Shown here piece after piece: positions 1-11,657 of a stretch of 64,000 bases of DNA (the stretch's first letter is position 1; each line of letters starts with the position of its first letter). A program made the translations under genes and the position numbers. The notes below the pieces were generated by a model. The model was given only the letters and a program-made list of their open reading frames with translations. It searched no databases and was not told where the DNA came from. Source of the DNA: Macrosoma leucophasiata (Eukaryota; Arthropoda; Insecta; Lepidoptera; Hedylidae); assembly GCA_036365455.1 (NCBI GenBank), contig JAWQUS010000016.1, forward strand, positions 15,585,001 to 15,649,000. Reading direction: 5' to 3'.

Positions 1-1020
1 CTCGTTATCATCTCGAACAAAATCCTCTTATTTGTCCACAATATATGTACACTAACCTATCCACACATCACCATAACTAATACTATTAATTTTCTATGTC
101 ATCTCCATTATTAATTCTAAATCAATTGTTCTTCAACAAAAATAAACAAACGTGTGGCTAAAAATCTACAGTACGTTCTCCCCACACCACGTCCAAAGTT
201 TTACTGATAAATAGTCGAGACAGCTATACTTTCTAGAATCGCTAAGTGTAAGAGAGACGGTTGCTATACTCTACAAAAGAGATAGCAACATATCGCTAGT
301 CGTATTGTCCATTGTCCAGTTATTGTATACATTAGACTTTAAACTCTATATTGATGTAATAAGACAGAATATATGTTGAGATATGGAGAAAAGCTTTTAG
401 GAAGCTTTTTAAATGGCGGGAAAGTTTTACAAAGGTATCGTGTGTAAATTCGTGTGAGCTTGCGACCGAGTTTTTGTTAGTTTGATGCATTTTTGCCTTG
501 AGGAATAATGTTTTTAAATGATTTTTTTAATTATGTATGTAATTCGGTCAATCTCTAGTATTTAATTACCTTGTTCTTCAATAATTAAGCATTAAATTAT
601 AGGTATACCTGCTATCGATAATACCTAATAAAGGATGGTTTCTTTTATTGCAAAAAATAATGCACCTCATAGCGGCGGCGGCGTAGAAAAACATTTCAAC
701 TGATAATTAAGCGCAAGTCCCTTATTTTTTAGGGTAGTGACTTGGCACATCGGTGTTTTTTTATGTGCAATATTAGGCATCTAATAGTTATGATCTTTTA
801 GATTGAAGACTGCGCTTTCTAATGGTAGTTATTTTTGATAAATTATGGTAGTTTTTGTGATTGTTCCCTAATGGTTTGCTAAGGATTAAATCGTTATGGT
901 GTTTTTATATTCCCTATTATAAAAACAGTTTTAATTATATACATTTAGGAAAACATTTATTGTTTTGTGACTATAACTCTGGTTAATATGTTATGGTCCA
1001 TCAAATTAAAATAGGTATTT
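1..1020. other. AT-rich intergenic DNA, no gene seen
   Basis: AT-rich sequence with short homopolymer runs. I see no long frame, splice-supported exon or clear repeat boundary here. Confidence 0.5.
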
Positions 1021-1572
1021 GCCATGCCGTCTTTACCATAAGGGCACTCGGGGCCAGTGCCCAGGGCCCCCATCCTCAGAGGGCCCCGAAGGACCAACAA
1101 TTCCGTAGGTGGTAGCGTGATAATATGTAGCCTATGTGTTGACGCGACCTGTTAGTAATATTCATGCCAAATTTGAAGTAAATCCATGGAGTACTTTTTA
1201 AGTTTAGCCCGGACATGCATACAGACAAACAGACAAAAAATCAAAAAAATATATTTTTCGATATCAATTGGCGTTCACGCTCCAAAAAATATTTTATTCA
1301 ATGTATAGTTTTGACTTTCCTACGATTTTATTATACGAGTATGTGTGGTTATAGATTGCAATGAGATAATAATGCCAATGGTTGGGTGTGTGTGTATGTG
1401 TAGGTATGTGTATGTCAGTATTGTGAGTGTATGTATGAGTATGTGTGTGTAGTGTGTGTGTAATAACGCAGATCACAATGAATTAAAAATGCATAGTTTG
1501 CTTTTTTTACATTCCAAAAGGGCCCCGAATTCTTGTGTGCCCAAGGGCCCCAGCATAGTCTAAGACGGCCCT
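1021..1572. mobile_element. Non-autonomous DNA transposon-like element with GGGCCCC-rich ends
   Basis: The two ends are imperfect inverted repeats: the left end reads GCCGTCTTTACC and the right end reads GTCTAAGACGGCCCTG. Both ends carry GGGCCCC/GGGGCCC runs about 30-70 bases in. Flanks read AGGTATTT on the left and GGGTATTT on the right, compatible with an 8-bp hAT-type target duplication with one mismatch. The middle holds a 3'-LINE-like AT-rich stretch and a TG-rich microsatellite. No transposase frame is present. Confidence 0.45.
1385..1466. repeat. Imperfect (TG)n/(TATG)n microsatellite
   Basis: The stretch is dominated by TG and TATG units on the plus strand. It explains the His/Thr-rich shadow frames on the other strand. 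Confidence 0.85.
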
Positions 1573-1676
1573 GGGTATTTATTTGGTTCAACCAGGCCTC
1601 CAGAATCAAATAGCGAATTACACTGGAACTTATATTAGGGGCCTATACTCTAACGCAATTAGTGATACGCGCAGAT

Positions 1677-2028
1677 AAGCGCGCGTGGCCCCGCGGCTGG
1701 TGTAGATCGTAAGTGATCTACTCGGTTATAGCGATTACGGGCGCGGTCGGGTGTGTGATGGGTGACCGCTAGTGGCAAATTAAAATGCGCGTTTCCGTGC
1801 TTCGGAAGGCACGTTAAGTCGTCGGTCCCGGTTGCTATCGATAGACAGCAGTCGTTAAACCTTGTCGGAGGCCTCATGGGCGGCTTGAAAACATCCGATA
1901 GTGGGTTGGCCACTAACCCGTATCTCCACCAACCTGCATTGAAGCAGCGTGATGGAGTAAGCTCCAAGCCGCCCTCTAAAAAGGGGAGAGACTCGTGCCC
2001 AGCAGTGAGACGTATAAAAAGGGTTGCC
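1677..2028 (+). mobile_element. 5S-rRNA-like SINE, copy 1
   Basis: This is one of three copies in the window (others at 18855-19115 and 38077-38416, both minus). The head contains GGTCGGG followed by GATGGGTGACCGC, which resembles the internal control region of 5S rRNA genes (GGTCGGGC...GATGGGAGACCGCC). The body carries the recognisable stretch CCCAGCAGTG and AACCCG near the 3' end. The tail here has diverged. The 127- and 97-residue frames across it are chance frames in the repeat. Confidence 0.65.
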
Positions 2029-2279
2029 TCCCTAATACTCACCGTTGATACCTAATACTCACTGGGTCGCGATTGAATCGCTCCCCTATCTTCCTACTTC
2101 CTTTATTCAATACGCGACGCGCGGTCTATGTAGGTACATAGATCAAGTCAACCATCTGCCTACCCCTGTGTTGCCTACCCTCTCCTATTCGTCTTAGCGT
2201 GATGATTATACATAGATATAGTCTAAAGTCTTCCTCGATATCTTTTATAGTTTAGGCAGCGTACACAAAATAAGTAACT

Positions 2280-2480
2280 TTTCTGGTTGATTTTTTACAC
2301 CTTGTGTCTGAAAAACCCAAATATCTTACGGAACCCTATTTTTTCTCAAATAAAATATAGCCTATGTTACCCATGGATAATGTAGCTTTCGAATAGTGAA
2401 AGAATTTTTAAAATCGGTCCAGTAGTTATTGAGCCTATTCATTACAAACAAACAAACAAAAAAATATTAACTCTTTATAA
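2280..2480. repeat. Dispersed retroelement 3'-end fragment
   Basis: Contains the stretch AAATCGGTCCAGTAGTT followed by repeated ACAA units and an AT-rich end. Related wording occurs at 1140-1270, 27560-27840, 44140-44230 and 56580-56640. The family was not identified. Confidence 0.4.
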
Positions 2481-2504
2481 TATTAGTTTAGATAATATCG
2501 CCTA

Positions 2505-2695
2505 AATATCACAGAGGCAAAACAACTAAGGTTTCAGCAGGCTTCAGGTGTGGCAACGCATTTTGACTTCCTGTTTTGTGTAGATATCTATAGGCTGCAA
2601 TATGCAGCTCATTTGCTACTACAATCACATAAAGAACACGATTGCGCTGAACACTTATAGTGACAGGAAGATTACTTAATGTGGTGGTGCCCACT
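2505..2695 (+). mobile_element. Poly(A) retroposon family B fragment (plus)
   Basis: Shares the order 'GTGGCAACGCAT... TGTAGATATCTATAGGCTGCA... CACATAAA' with the long copy at 40428-40725. The 5' half is missing. Confidence 0.5.
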
Positions 2696-2699
2696 TCCT

Positions 2700-3317
2700 C
2701 GCACTTCTAGGCTCTAACACCGTAAAAAAAATTAAGTAATAGCAAAAATAAGGTTCAACTTGTTTAAATTACAAATGTACCCAACACGATCAACTGGCAT
2801 GAAAAATCACATTAGTGGGTCTATCGTTATAAGTTTAAAATGTTTTTTGTTCCAAATAAGCCGTAGGCACAGTTTGTGTTAAGCGATGACCCTTGTTTCG
2901 GCGAAAGGAAGATAAGGCGAATCATAGGCCCTAAGTAAGCATGACACAACGACGACAAAGCGGCTATCTATCACGCATTCAACCGTGCAAACACCACCTA
3001 TTGATTTAGTTTATCTTCAGCAAACATTGGTGCGTGCAGGCTGTCGCAAGTATGTAATAGGATAGTTTTCTGTGACTCTTTTGTGGTTATTAAAAACTTC
3101 GCGTCTATTTTCGCTGAAGAGGTAGGCTGAGGCATACATTGAAACAGCTCACGTTTCTCTAGTTACATTTTCGTGCAATGTACCTACCTACGTGGTACAT
3201 AGTGAAAGTTTCTGGATCTGGCCACGTGCTAGCCACTTACGATGGATGAATGAAAAACTTATTAGTTTTTTTTTCATTCTTTTCACTTCATTCACTAAAA
3301 CTACATACAAAAACTGG
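2700..3317. other. Intergenic DNA, nothing recognised
   Basis: AT-rich intergenic sequence. I found no coding or structural signal. Confidence 0.4.
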
Positions 3318-3840
3318 TCAAGTGCGTGTCGGGCCAAGCGCAGTGTAGGGTTCCGTAGTTTTTAGGTTGGATTAATGTAAAGAAAAAAATATAAATATTT
3401 TTTATGGAGTTGTTAAAAAGTTTCGAGTATAGGTATCATTTGGTCGACTATTACTCGCAAACTTGTAGAGCCAACTTAGGTAAGATAATAAAATAAATAA
3501 AAATAATAATAATAACGTTATATATAGCTACTATTGCCGTAACGCTTGAATTTATAACAACAAACGTTTAGTTGGTAGAGGGGGGCACTTGACTCTAACT
3601 AAAATTGGCACTTTAAAGCTTAATAAGTCACGAACAGTTCTACTAAATCGAAAAATGATTTTAGCACAGCCCTAACATTTTTAAAAGACCTATCCAACGA
3701 TATCTTACACTAACTAGAAAACGAAAAACAAAAATGTATCCGCGCGTTACATGTAGGGGATGTACCCTAAATTATTTAATTTTTCATCTTTTTATTCTGT
3801 CGGCGTGATTAAGGTAATACTTGAGTAGATATATAACTTT
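3318..3840 (+). repeat. Dispersed repeat C, copy 1
   Basis: About 500 bases of close similarity to 31618-32105. Both begin with GGTCAAGTGCGTGTCGG, continue with GGTTCCGTAGTTTTTAGGTT, then TTGGTCGACTATTACTCGCA and end near the CGCGCGTTACATGTAGGGGA stretch. No coding frame or terminal repeats are visible, so the class is unknown. Confidence 0.6.
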
Positions 3841-4600
3841 TAAAACATTAGCGTTTCACATTCATCACACACATTTTGAACCGGGTCGTTACGCGATACT
3901 ATTTTCGAGTAGACATGCTCTGTTCTACTTACATAGTAGGTGGGTGTACCACTGGGCACATATGGGCAACTCTGAAGGTGTTCTTTGAAGGAAACTGCTG
4001 AAAAATTGAAGAATCCCAACTGTGATCCCAACAACACTTGGGTAGTTACCCCTTACAACTACTGGGGCAGGTATGGAGTTGTATTGTCATTTATAACATT
4101 AACAGCCATTCACAACACAACAACAATGAAATTAATTGCAACAGCTCCAGTATATGCTGTCGAACTCTACCATTCTACCAGGAGCTTTACGTTTTTGTGA
4201 GATTTTTTTATTTGGAGCTCTACCTACATATTATATTTGTGCGGTTTTTTGAATGGAGGATTAATTTATCGATTGGTTTGTTACACCTTATAAACAGAAC
4301 TAATAGAAGTAGAATTCAAACAAATCTTACTCGCATGTGCGAAGATGAAACAATAAGAACCGCGTTGTCTTCTATGTTTGGAAACAAACCGGAACCAACG
4401 AGGTTTACAGATATTGCCAATGTTTTTTTTAATATTGTGACCAAAAAAATAAAATGTTGGATTCTTCTATGGACATTTTCTACTCAAGATTTTTAGCGTA
4501 GGACGTAGAAATGTCTTCGTATTCGACCAGCACCTCGGTGCCGTACCGATTTATTTATTTACATTATAAATAATTAGGTAAATACCTACTGCTCTGGGTT
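3841..4600. other. Intergenic DNA with an unidentified open frame
   Basis: A plus-strand frame at 4038-4496 ends with a protein-like stretch containing MCEDETIRTALSSMFGNK and RFTDIANVFFNIV. I do not recognise it. It could be a relic of a transposon protein. No exon boundaries can be assigned with confidence. Confidence 0.25.
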
Positions 4601-4852
4601 TCCCCACGAACTTTTTCTCTGAAAATAAATAAATAAATATAAATAAAATACGCTTACACTCACAGCCCCACAGTAGGTATAAACCTGTGTCGTGGGTGCC
4701 GTTGTACACATACAACACATACACAAACACCCAAACCCGAAACAAATATCTGTACAAATATCAAACATTTGTCCCGGTGCGGGGATCGAACCCGCGACCC
4801 TTCGAATGAAACGGTCATCTCACACCGCTGGACTAACCGGGCCGTCAAAAAA
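4600..4852 (-). mobile_element. tRNA-derived SINE family E, copy 1
   Basis: On the minus strand the head reads CCCGGTTAGTCCAGCGGTGT (A-box-like), followed by GGGTTCGATCCC (perfect B box). The body includes GGCACCCACGACACAGG and an AT-rich 3' end with TTTATT repeats. Copies: 28604-28810 and a headless copy at 52845-53000. Confidence 0.8.
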
Positions 4853-5475
4853 ACTCGTCCACGGAGATCTTAGCGCGGCATCAACGCATGCCATATTATG
4901 TGTGGCTACCACGATCGTCTTCATGTCGGAGCTTGGAGCCGCACGTGCATAAACTGTTACTTTAGCCCTGCACACGCCGTGCATATTCAGTCCACTTTTT
5001 AGTGGTATTTTATGACAGGCAGAGGTTAAGTAGGTTCCTTTTATATAAACCCAGCATGACCGGCACCCCAATCTAAGGCGGCCAACCGTCCCGGATTCTG
5101 TACCGTAATGCTGGATGTAATCCCGCTTTGCAAGAATTAATAAAATAGTCCCGCAAAACGTTGGATGCGTCCCGCATGTCCCGCATTCGATACATTGACG
5201 TACCATGCCTATGTTTTTTTCAAGCTACTGCATAACCCCACAGTCACACACATATATAAAATATAAACTACACTACACTCACACACGCATGCAAACAGTT
5301 GTGTAAATTCAATTGAAAATTGTTTGCGTGTGTGTTTATATGATCGCTTTGATCCAATTTACATTCTTGTAAAAAAAAGTGTCACTCTAGTGATAAATAC
5401 TATTTCAAAAATAAATTACTTCCGTACATATGTAAGTTTTGTGTTTTTATCTAATTTTGGTACGTATACTGACAA

Positions 5476-5740
5476 ACAGAGCAACACCGGAGGGGAGTAG
5501 CCATATGCAGGCTTTCCCTTCTGTCAAAGTACAAGCCCAAATGGACCTATACCTGTCGCCTAGATGTTTAAATGTGTGCGTGAACTTGTTTCTGTATTTT
5601 GTGAAAGTCATGATGTGAGTTTCGTAATAATAGACGATTTTTGTAGTGTGCGTGTGTGTTGCACGGTAATAAACGCTATGGCTACTCCCCTCCAGTCCGC
5701 CGCGACCGGTGGCCCGTGTTGCTCTATGCTGACAAAACTT
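5476..5740. mobile_element. Inverted-repeat element M, copy 1
   Basis: The left end AGAGCAACACCGG...GGGGAGTAGCCA is repeated inverted at the right end as TGGCTACTCCCC...CCCGTGTTGCTCT. The interior shares long stretches with 61415-61660 and 6355-6600. The relationship suggests a MITE-like family with about 40-60 bp terminal repeats. No coding capacity. Confidence 0.55.
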
Positions 5741-6354
5741 TATAATTCGCATATACCCTACCCCACAATACCCTATCTATCCACAAAAAGTCCCGCATGC
5801 TATTTTCAGAAAGTTGGCCGCCTTACCCCAATCGCTCTCGGCGGTCTTAAGGAGCGTAACCTTCCTATACACAAGACAATGCCAGCGTTCCCAGTACATG
5901 AAACGAATGCAGATCTCGTCCGCCCAATCTGGGCGAGCGTGTTATCTTACTACAAAACATATTAAATAGGTAACTCAGTGGCCATCAATTTGATATGAAT
6001 TATTCCTTCGGATCCTTCCTCTCTAATATTGCTGCTTTAACATAACGTAAAAATACATTGCCATACAAAGGAAAAAAAAGATACGCATTAATATATACAG
6101 GAAATATTTTAATTTTAGGAAAAATCATAGAAGAGGCGCATGCAGGAGTTGTGTGTAAGGGATTTTTTGTTATTATTATTCAGTGGTTCGCATTTTTAAG
6201 AGATGCGGTCGTCAACTGGAACGTATTTGTAGAACATACCATTTGACAGTTTGTTTGACATGGACATGACTTTGATTTAGGGATGGGATAGGATTCTTTC
6301 CAAAAAAAAACAATTTATAAATCGATTAGAATCTGAGTGTGGTAAATCGATCCA

Positions 6355-6600
6355 CAAACAAATCTAACATAGAGCAAATCGGCTCACCGGCCGCGGCGGA
6401 CCGGAAAGGAATAGCCATACCGATGCAAAACAGTCTGTAATTTTTTTGTTGGGGGAAATGCGTGTGACACACACTGGAACTACAAAAATCTTCTATTACT
6501 ACGAAACTCACACCTTGACTTTTACGAAATACATAAACAACTCTATGAAATCAAAGTACAGTCCAACAAGAAATATCGCACATGGACCTCAGGAATGAGA
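6355..6600. mobile_element. Inverted-repeat element M, copy 2 (diverged)
   Basis: Carries CATAGAGCAAATCGG, GGCCGCGGCGGACCGG and ATAGCCAT in the same order as the other M copies, then the shared interior GAAACTCACACCTTGACTTT. Confidence 0.5.
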
Positions 6601-7414
6601 ATTTGATGACTGAGAGACTGAGATTTCGGGTTTGTAGAGCGTTATCCCTGTCGAACCTTACTTATATATTGATAAAGTTTTGACCAATGCCAGATTTTCA
6701 GTGGTAGGCAGTGTGGAGCAGACGAAACGCATTACAAAGTCGAAAGCAGCCGATTGTCTCTTTCGTAGGCTCTATGTGCATATTTCTTGCTGTCGATATA
6801 TTTTTGATTTGATTCCTCAATTCATATTTAAAGTACAAATCTAAAAAAAACAACAAAACGACAAAAAAACTGTTTTTTGTACAATAACTAGAATGTTCAG
6901 TTCATTTTATATAAAAAAATTAAAGAACCCTAAAATGACCATAGGTTTATTTTTGATCAATCAGGTAAAGCAAGGTAAAGCGCAGCAAAGAATCACGGTC
7001 ACGAATTGAAAAAGCGATTTCAAGTATCGTGCGTGTTGTGTGTACCGTATTATATTGATATTAATAAAATACTATATAGATTATTAAATTAAAAAATACA
7101 TATAGCGTGAGGTTTTTTCGTTACGGAATTTATGAATACGGTCCCCGCGCTCAAGGCCCTCGATAAAAAAAACAATCTTGATTTTCTAGGCTGAATTATC
7201 GATTCACTGAATCGATTCAATAATAAATTTGGATTCCCGATTAATCGATGTCAGATTTGTCTTTTTTTTAGACATAGCTGACTAACATAATGAAATTGAC
7301 ATTTGGATAACCTTGTATTCTTGTAAGTGTACAAAAACAACTGAAAAAATAGGTGTAATTTTAATAAAATTAAAGAGAAATACGCTACTCCCGTATAGAA
7401 CAGAGTAAAACAGA
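6601..7414. other. TMEM70 upstream region
   Basis: AT-rich sequence upstream of the TMEM70 start. No canonical TATA box or initiator could be assigned with confidence. No repeat was recognised. Confidence 0.3.
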
Positions 7415-8753
7415 ATGTTGCGCTTATGCCTAACAAACGTAAACTTACCATATAAGTGTTCTCTCCACCATAACCTGTTAACTAATGTTTCAAAATTGGG
7501 ATACATTACGGGATGCGAAAATAGTATTTCAAGACATTTTGCAAGTAAAGTAACGGAGAATAATAAGTTGGAACGCGTTTACTATGGTCCATTAACTTCT
7601 CAAATTAAGGCGGTAAAAGTTTTCTCATTGAGTTCAAGTGTAGCAGGATTATTCGCACAACCTATTATAATCAGAGAATCTGCGAGTATAGGCAGCACCT
7701 CGCTCCTCGTCGCGCTATGTTCAGTGGTCGGTTTCTTCACCTTTGTCACACCACTGTTACTTCACATTGTAACAAAGAAGTATGTGACGGAAATACATTA
7801 TGATCCCCAAACTACGACATATAAAGCCACAACAATTAACTTCTTCATGATACCAAAGCAGGTATGTAATGAGCAGTGGTATGTATTGCATATAGGTAGA
7901 ATGGGTATAGCCTACCTCAGTATCTTGCGATAGGATTGGGTTGGGGTACTTGTTTTCTTTAGAAATACATTTATATAGAATGTATTTTTGAATATTTAAC
8001 ATTTTCTGAAAGAAGTAAGTACTCTATTTTATTGGTGAGATGCAGGCGCTACTTATTTGTCTATTTGCAATGCATGCCACAGGTAATGAGTAAAATCTAT
8101 CTTGACAACTATTTGACTATACTTATTCTGGTTAGACAATAATCTGTATCAGGGTATGTAGTAGCACTAGGAATCCATTTTTTAAATTCAATTTTTCAAT
8201 TTTTTTATGATATTGGGCTTTTTGTGCCTATTTTGTAAATAATCTGAAAATGAATGATGAATGTACAATTCAGGGTGAAGAGTTTTAGAAAATAATCTAT
8301 CTTATCTAAATATTTGCGATGCCACCCCTCAGACCTTACTTGATTTGTCTCTATGATAGTTACTATGGGCTATACATTACCATAGTGCTGCACACTACCA
8401 TTTTGGGGCACATAGATTAGGTAATGCGGTGGTGCCTATGCCCTTGAGCTCCTACAATGGAATTCTACCATTGGCATTATAATGGCAACTTTTTCATTTT
8501 GCAATTTTGTTATGCTCATGTCTCTCATCTCATTCTAATGAAGTTATTTATTATATTTCAGTTGGAATTCAAAGTGGAAGATGTTGTTGTCCCAGATATT
8601 CCCGGGATGTTCACAACAATGCAGGTGAAGGGCACACCTCTGTTCATAGAAGCAAGACATTTCAATGATCCTTTACATTATGCCAAAATTATGGGATACG
8701 ACAAACCGATAGACTTCAAGTTAGGTGATGAACATGCAGATAGTAGTAAATAG
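7415..8753 (+). CDS. TMEM70: TMEM70 homologue, mitochondrial ATP synthase/complex I assembly factor
   Basis: Two exons, 7415-7861 and 8562-8753, with a GTATGT donor, a TTTCAG acceptor and a phase-0 junction, giving 212 residues. TMEM70 family proteins sit in the mitochondrial inner membrane and help assemble the ATP synthase rotor ring and complex I. The N-terminal 45 residues are rich in Leu, Asn, Ser, Lys and Arg with few acids, as expected for a mitochondrial presequence. The family signature YYGPLTSQIKAVKVFSLSS lies at about 56-74. Two hydrophobic helices follow at about 68-86 and 96-119. The matrix-side C-terminal part contains KKYVTEIHYDPQTTTYKA and ends with the MGYDKP motif shared with vertebrate TMEM70. 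The start is the first ATG in frame. Family assignment is from remembered motifs; both halves agree with it. Confidence 0.9.
7862..8561 (+). other. TMEM70 intron with a family B fragment
   Basis: A 700-base GT-AG intron. It contains a minus-orientation piece of poly(A) retroposon family B at about 8315-8455, ending with GGTAATGCGGTGGTGCCTA. Confidence 0.7.
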
Positions 8754-8949
8754 TTAGTATGTGTCTGTTATTTATTGTTTTAGCTCATAGTTAAATATAA
8801 TATCACTAAATATGGTATAGTTTGATTTCCATATAAAAATCCTTTGTCTGTTAACTGTTAACTGAAATAGCTCCTACATACAACTCCCAGAAATTATGAT
8901 AAACTAAATATCATGATCATCAGTGATAGAGTTCCATGGTGTAGCTAGT

Positions 8950-9149
8950 GATGTGCCGTTCCCGGGAACGTTCCCCAAAGTAGGAACATTGTTAAGAAAG
9001 ATTATAAAATGCTTCCATCATTATTTTACACTTGCCACCTCAGATTTAAACAAAATATTTGATATCAGTTGGTGCTTTGTCACATTTTCAAATTGTCAAA
9101 TTTTGTTCTCCTATGTTCACTTTGGGGAATGTGCCGGGTACGGCACATC
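8950..9149. mobile_element. MITE with about 29-bp inverted ends, downstream of TMEM70
   Basis: The left end GATGTGCCGTTCCCGGGAAC and the inverted right end GATGTGCCGTACCCGGCACA continue to match through TTCCCCAAAGT. The element is 200 bases, with no frame of note. It lies in the likely TMEM70 3' region. Confidence 0.6.
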
Positions 9150-9364
9150 TGTAGTTGTAGCTCAAGAATCAGCAAATGGTAGATTCCAGCACTACCATGT
9201 TCCGATCAGGGCTCTTTCGAATTATGCATTTGGTGTTGTTGATTACACACAAGCATAAAGACTACAACAATGTATGGCTGTCAGTTAAAGATTATGATTA
9301 TTTGAATGTTGTTCTACACAATTATACAGGAATGTGGATGTTGTAAGTAAATTTCAAAAAAGGT

Positions 9365-9370
9365 AATAAA
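9365..9370 (+). promoter_or_regulatory. Candidate TMEM70 polyadenylation signal
   Basis: First AATAAA on the plus strand after the TMEM70 stop, about 610 bases downstream and beyond the MITE. Confidence 0.35.
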
Positions 9371-9927
9371 ATATTTATTTAATTTCATGTTACATAGTAA
9401 TCTATTTCATATAAATTTAAAGACAGATTAACACAGATATATATATTTTCATCATATATAACATAGTAGGCTTTGTTAACTACCGCAATATGGACAAATG
9501 TGACTAGATTATATTGCCCATTTAGTTTTGTGTGATAATGAGTATGAAAATGCATACAAATGTTACAATCAAATATATACAATTAAACTTAATGAATAAC
9601 ACTTAAATTATAGTTAGTTTACAGTATTCAAGCAAGTAGGTATGATATTAATATCGGAATGTATTAGACACTTATTATTTTTTTGATTAAGAGATCAAAA
9701 TTATAAATTAAATAGTTTAATGGAAGTTTTTGATAATTATGTTTGTGTTTTATAAAATTAATACTCATAATATTTTTTCATAAATTATCGAAACCAAATA
9801 AATACGTCACTCGAATTTCATTTATTTTCATGCCGAAGTTCTATTACAAAAATATAGTATTATGATTATGTTATCTCTATTAAAAAAGATTTTTAGGTAA
9901 AAATATAGAACATCAAAGATTTTAGTG

Positions 9928-10410
9928 GTTAAGCTCCAGTGACGGAGCTCGCGGGCGTAGGCACCACCGTATAACCTAATCTACTTGCGACTAAATGATT
10001 GTGTTCAGTGCTATTATTCCTGTCGGATGGTAATGTACGACTCTGTCATTTTCGGCACTGAGCCACAACTTAGGCTGGGTTGTACCAAAATATTTGTTAA
10101 AGTTATTATTACATTTCACATCCTTCTCTAACTTAAAGAAATCTGTTAGAGAAGGATGTTGTAATATTTCTACAATAACTTTAACTGCTTAGAACTGTTA
10201 GTGTAAAGTATGAATTTTTTGACAGTTCTAAGCGTACTTTGCTGAAAGTAAAGTCGTCGTACGGTCTGTGAATCTCACTCTTACATCTCCAGTGTGGAAA
10301 TGCACATTGAGATCTCTGGTTTTATATAGATGTTTTCAGGCTATTGTATTCACTTACCATCAATGTGAACTGTATGCATGTTTGCCACTTCATGATATAA
10401 AAAAAACAAT
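9928..10410 (+). mobile_element. Poly(A) retroposon family B, split copy
   Basis: The 5' half (TCCAGTGACGGAGCTCGCGG and on) runs to about 10080. The 3' half resumes at about 10295 and ends in ATATAAAAAAAACAA. The two halves are separated by about 200 bases of hairpin-forming DNA. Confidence 0.6.
10096..10185. repeat. Hairpin-forming insertion inside a family B copy
   Basis: Outer arms GTTAAAGTTATT / AATAACTTTAAC and inner arms ACATCCTTCTCTAAC / GTTAGAGAAGGATGT enclose a 12-base loop. A second small inverted repeat (CTTAGAACTGT / ACAGTTCTAAG) follows at 10187-10233. Confidence 0.7.
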
Positions 10411-11657
10411 GCTTAAGTATTATAAAAGATAGAATAATGAATATCACTTTTCCACTAACTGAAATATTATGCTCAAGTTCACTCACTCAACTAATTATTA
10501 CAATCAACTGGACCGTACTTAACAAAGATAATATTCGATTCCTTGTAACTAACCTACACGATTTGCGGATCATGTTTTAAATTATAATACTATCTGTATA
10601 CAATTTTTAATAATAACATTACAAAATCACATTGTTGTTTATTAATATCTATAAACTCATTAGTTTACCGACCATAATTTGACCAATAAAAAACAATAAA
10701 AAATGCTGTTGTGTTTTTACTTCATGCACCAACAGTTTTATTGTAACCAATTTAAATAAACAGAATGTTTATTCCGAAAAATACTGCATCACAATTAATA
10801 AGATTTTGCTAATATTTGAATGATTACACAAGACTTAAAATATTATGTTAAAAACCATACAAAAAGACTTAATAATTATTGTCATTATATAATATGGAAT
10901 TCATATTAAAACAACTTAGAAATATATTTTAGAAAAATAGAAAAAATGGAAAAAAGATTAAAAAATCGTATTTCCCTTTATGGGCAGTCTTACACCAAAA
11001 TAGTCAAACAGTACATTATGGAATGAATGGTTAATCAATAATAACATTTCATTGTTTCAGAGACAGAAATAGAGGGTGAAATAACGAGTTCAGTATTCAA
11101 TCATTATAAATAATAATATGTCTTAGAGGTACACACTTTATACTAACTAAGAACCTCTAAGAAGTATTTTAAGAGCCGAGCTCGGATCTATTTATATTAT
11201 TCGATTGTTTTTAGCTTATTAATATTTAAAGAGTAAAAATATGCAACACATTTAAGAATTGCGTCAGGTATATTCGTTTAAATCACACATCTAAGTCTAT
11301 GACTTGACTGTGCCATATTCTAATTTACAAAAACATATATATATATTGAAAACAAAAAGAACCCACAAGTCTACAAGTCCTCTTTAATGTCTAACTAAAG
11401 AAGCGTTAAGAATGAAAACCAAACAAAATATTCAAATGAAAACAGGTTTTTTTTTCAGAAAGTTCTTACAAATCAAATTTCCCGCTCCAGTAAGAAAACG
11501 CATCTTTTTAAAGAGCGAGTGATCAATATTATTTCATTTCATAATCAAAGTGTGTTCTGGCCTTCATTCTTCACTCTAACTCCAATATTTCGAGAATATC
11601 TCACGTCACTGCCAGCGACAGGACCATAGAAAGCACACTGCACGTTTGTCATCCGCC
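10411..11657 (-). other. MFSD11 3' flank and probable 3' untranslated region
   Basis: Very AT-rich. Several AATAAA-type signals are present on the minus strand (for example near 10737 and 10638), but I cannot tell which one ends MFSD11 transcripts. No repeat recognised. Confidence 0.35.

Noticed and set aside
1294..1476. His/Thr-rich 60-codon minus-strand frame
   Set aside because: Translation of a TG microsatellite.
1659..2055. Open frames of 127 and 97 codons on opposite strands
   Set aside because: Both lie within the 5S-like SINE and similar frames recur in the other copies (18752-19175, 38008-38232).
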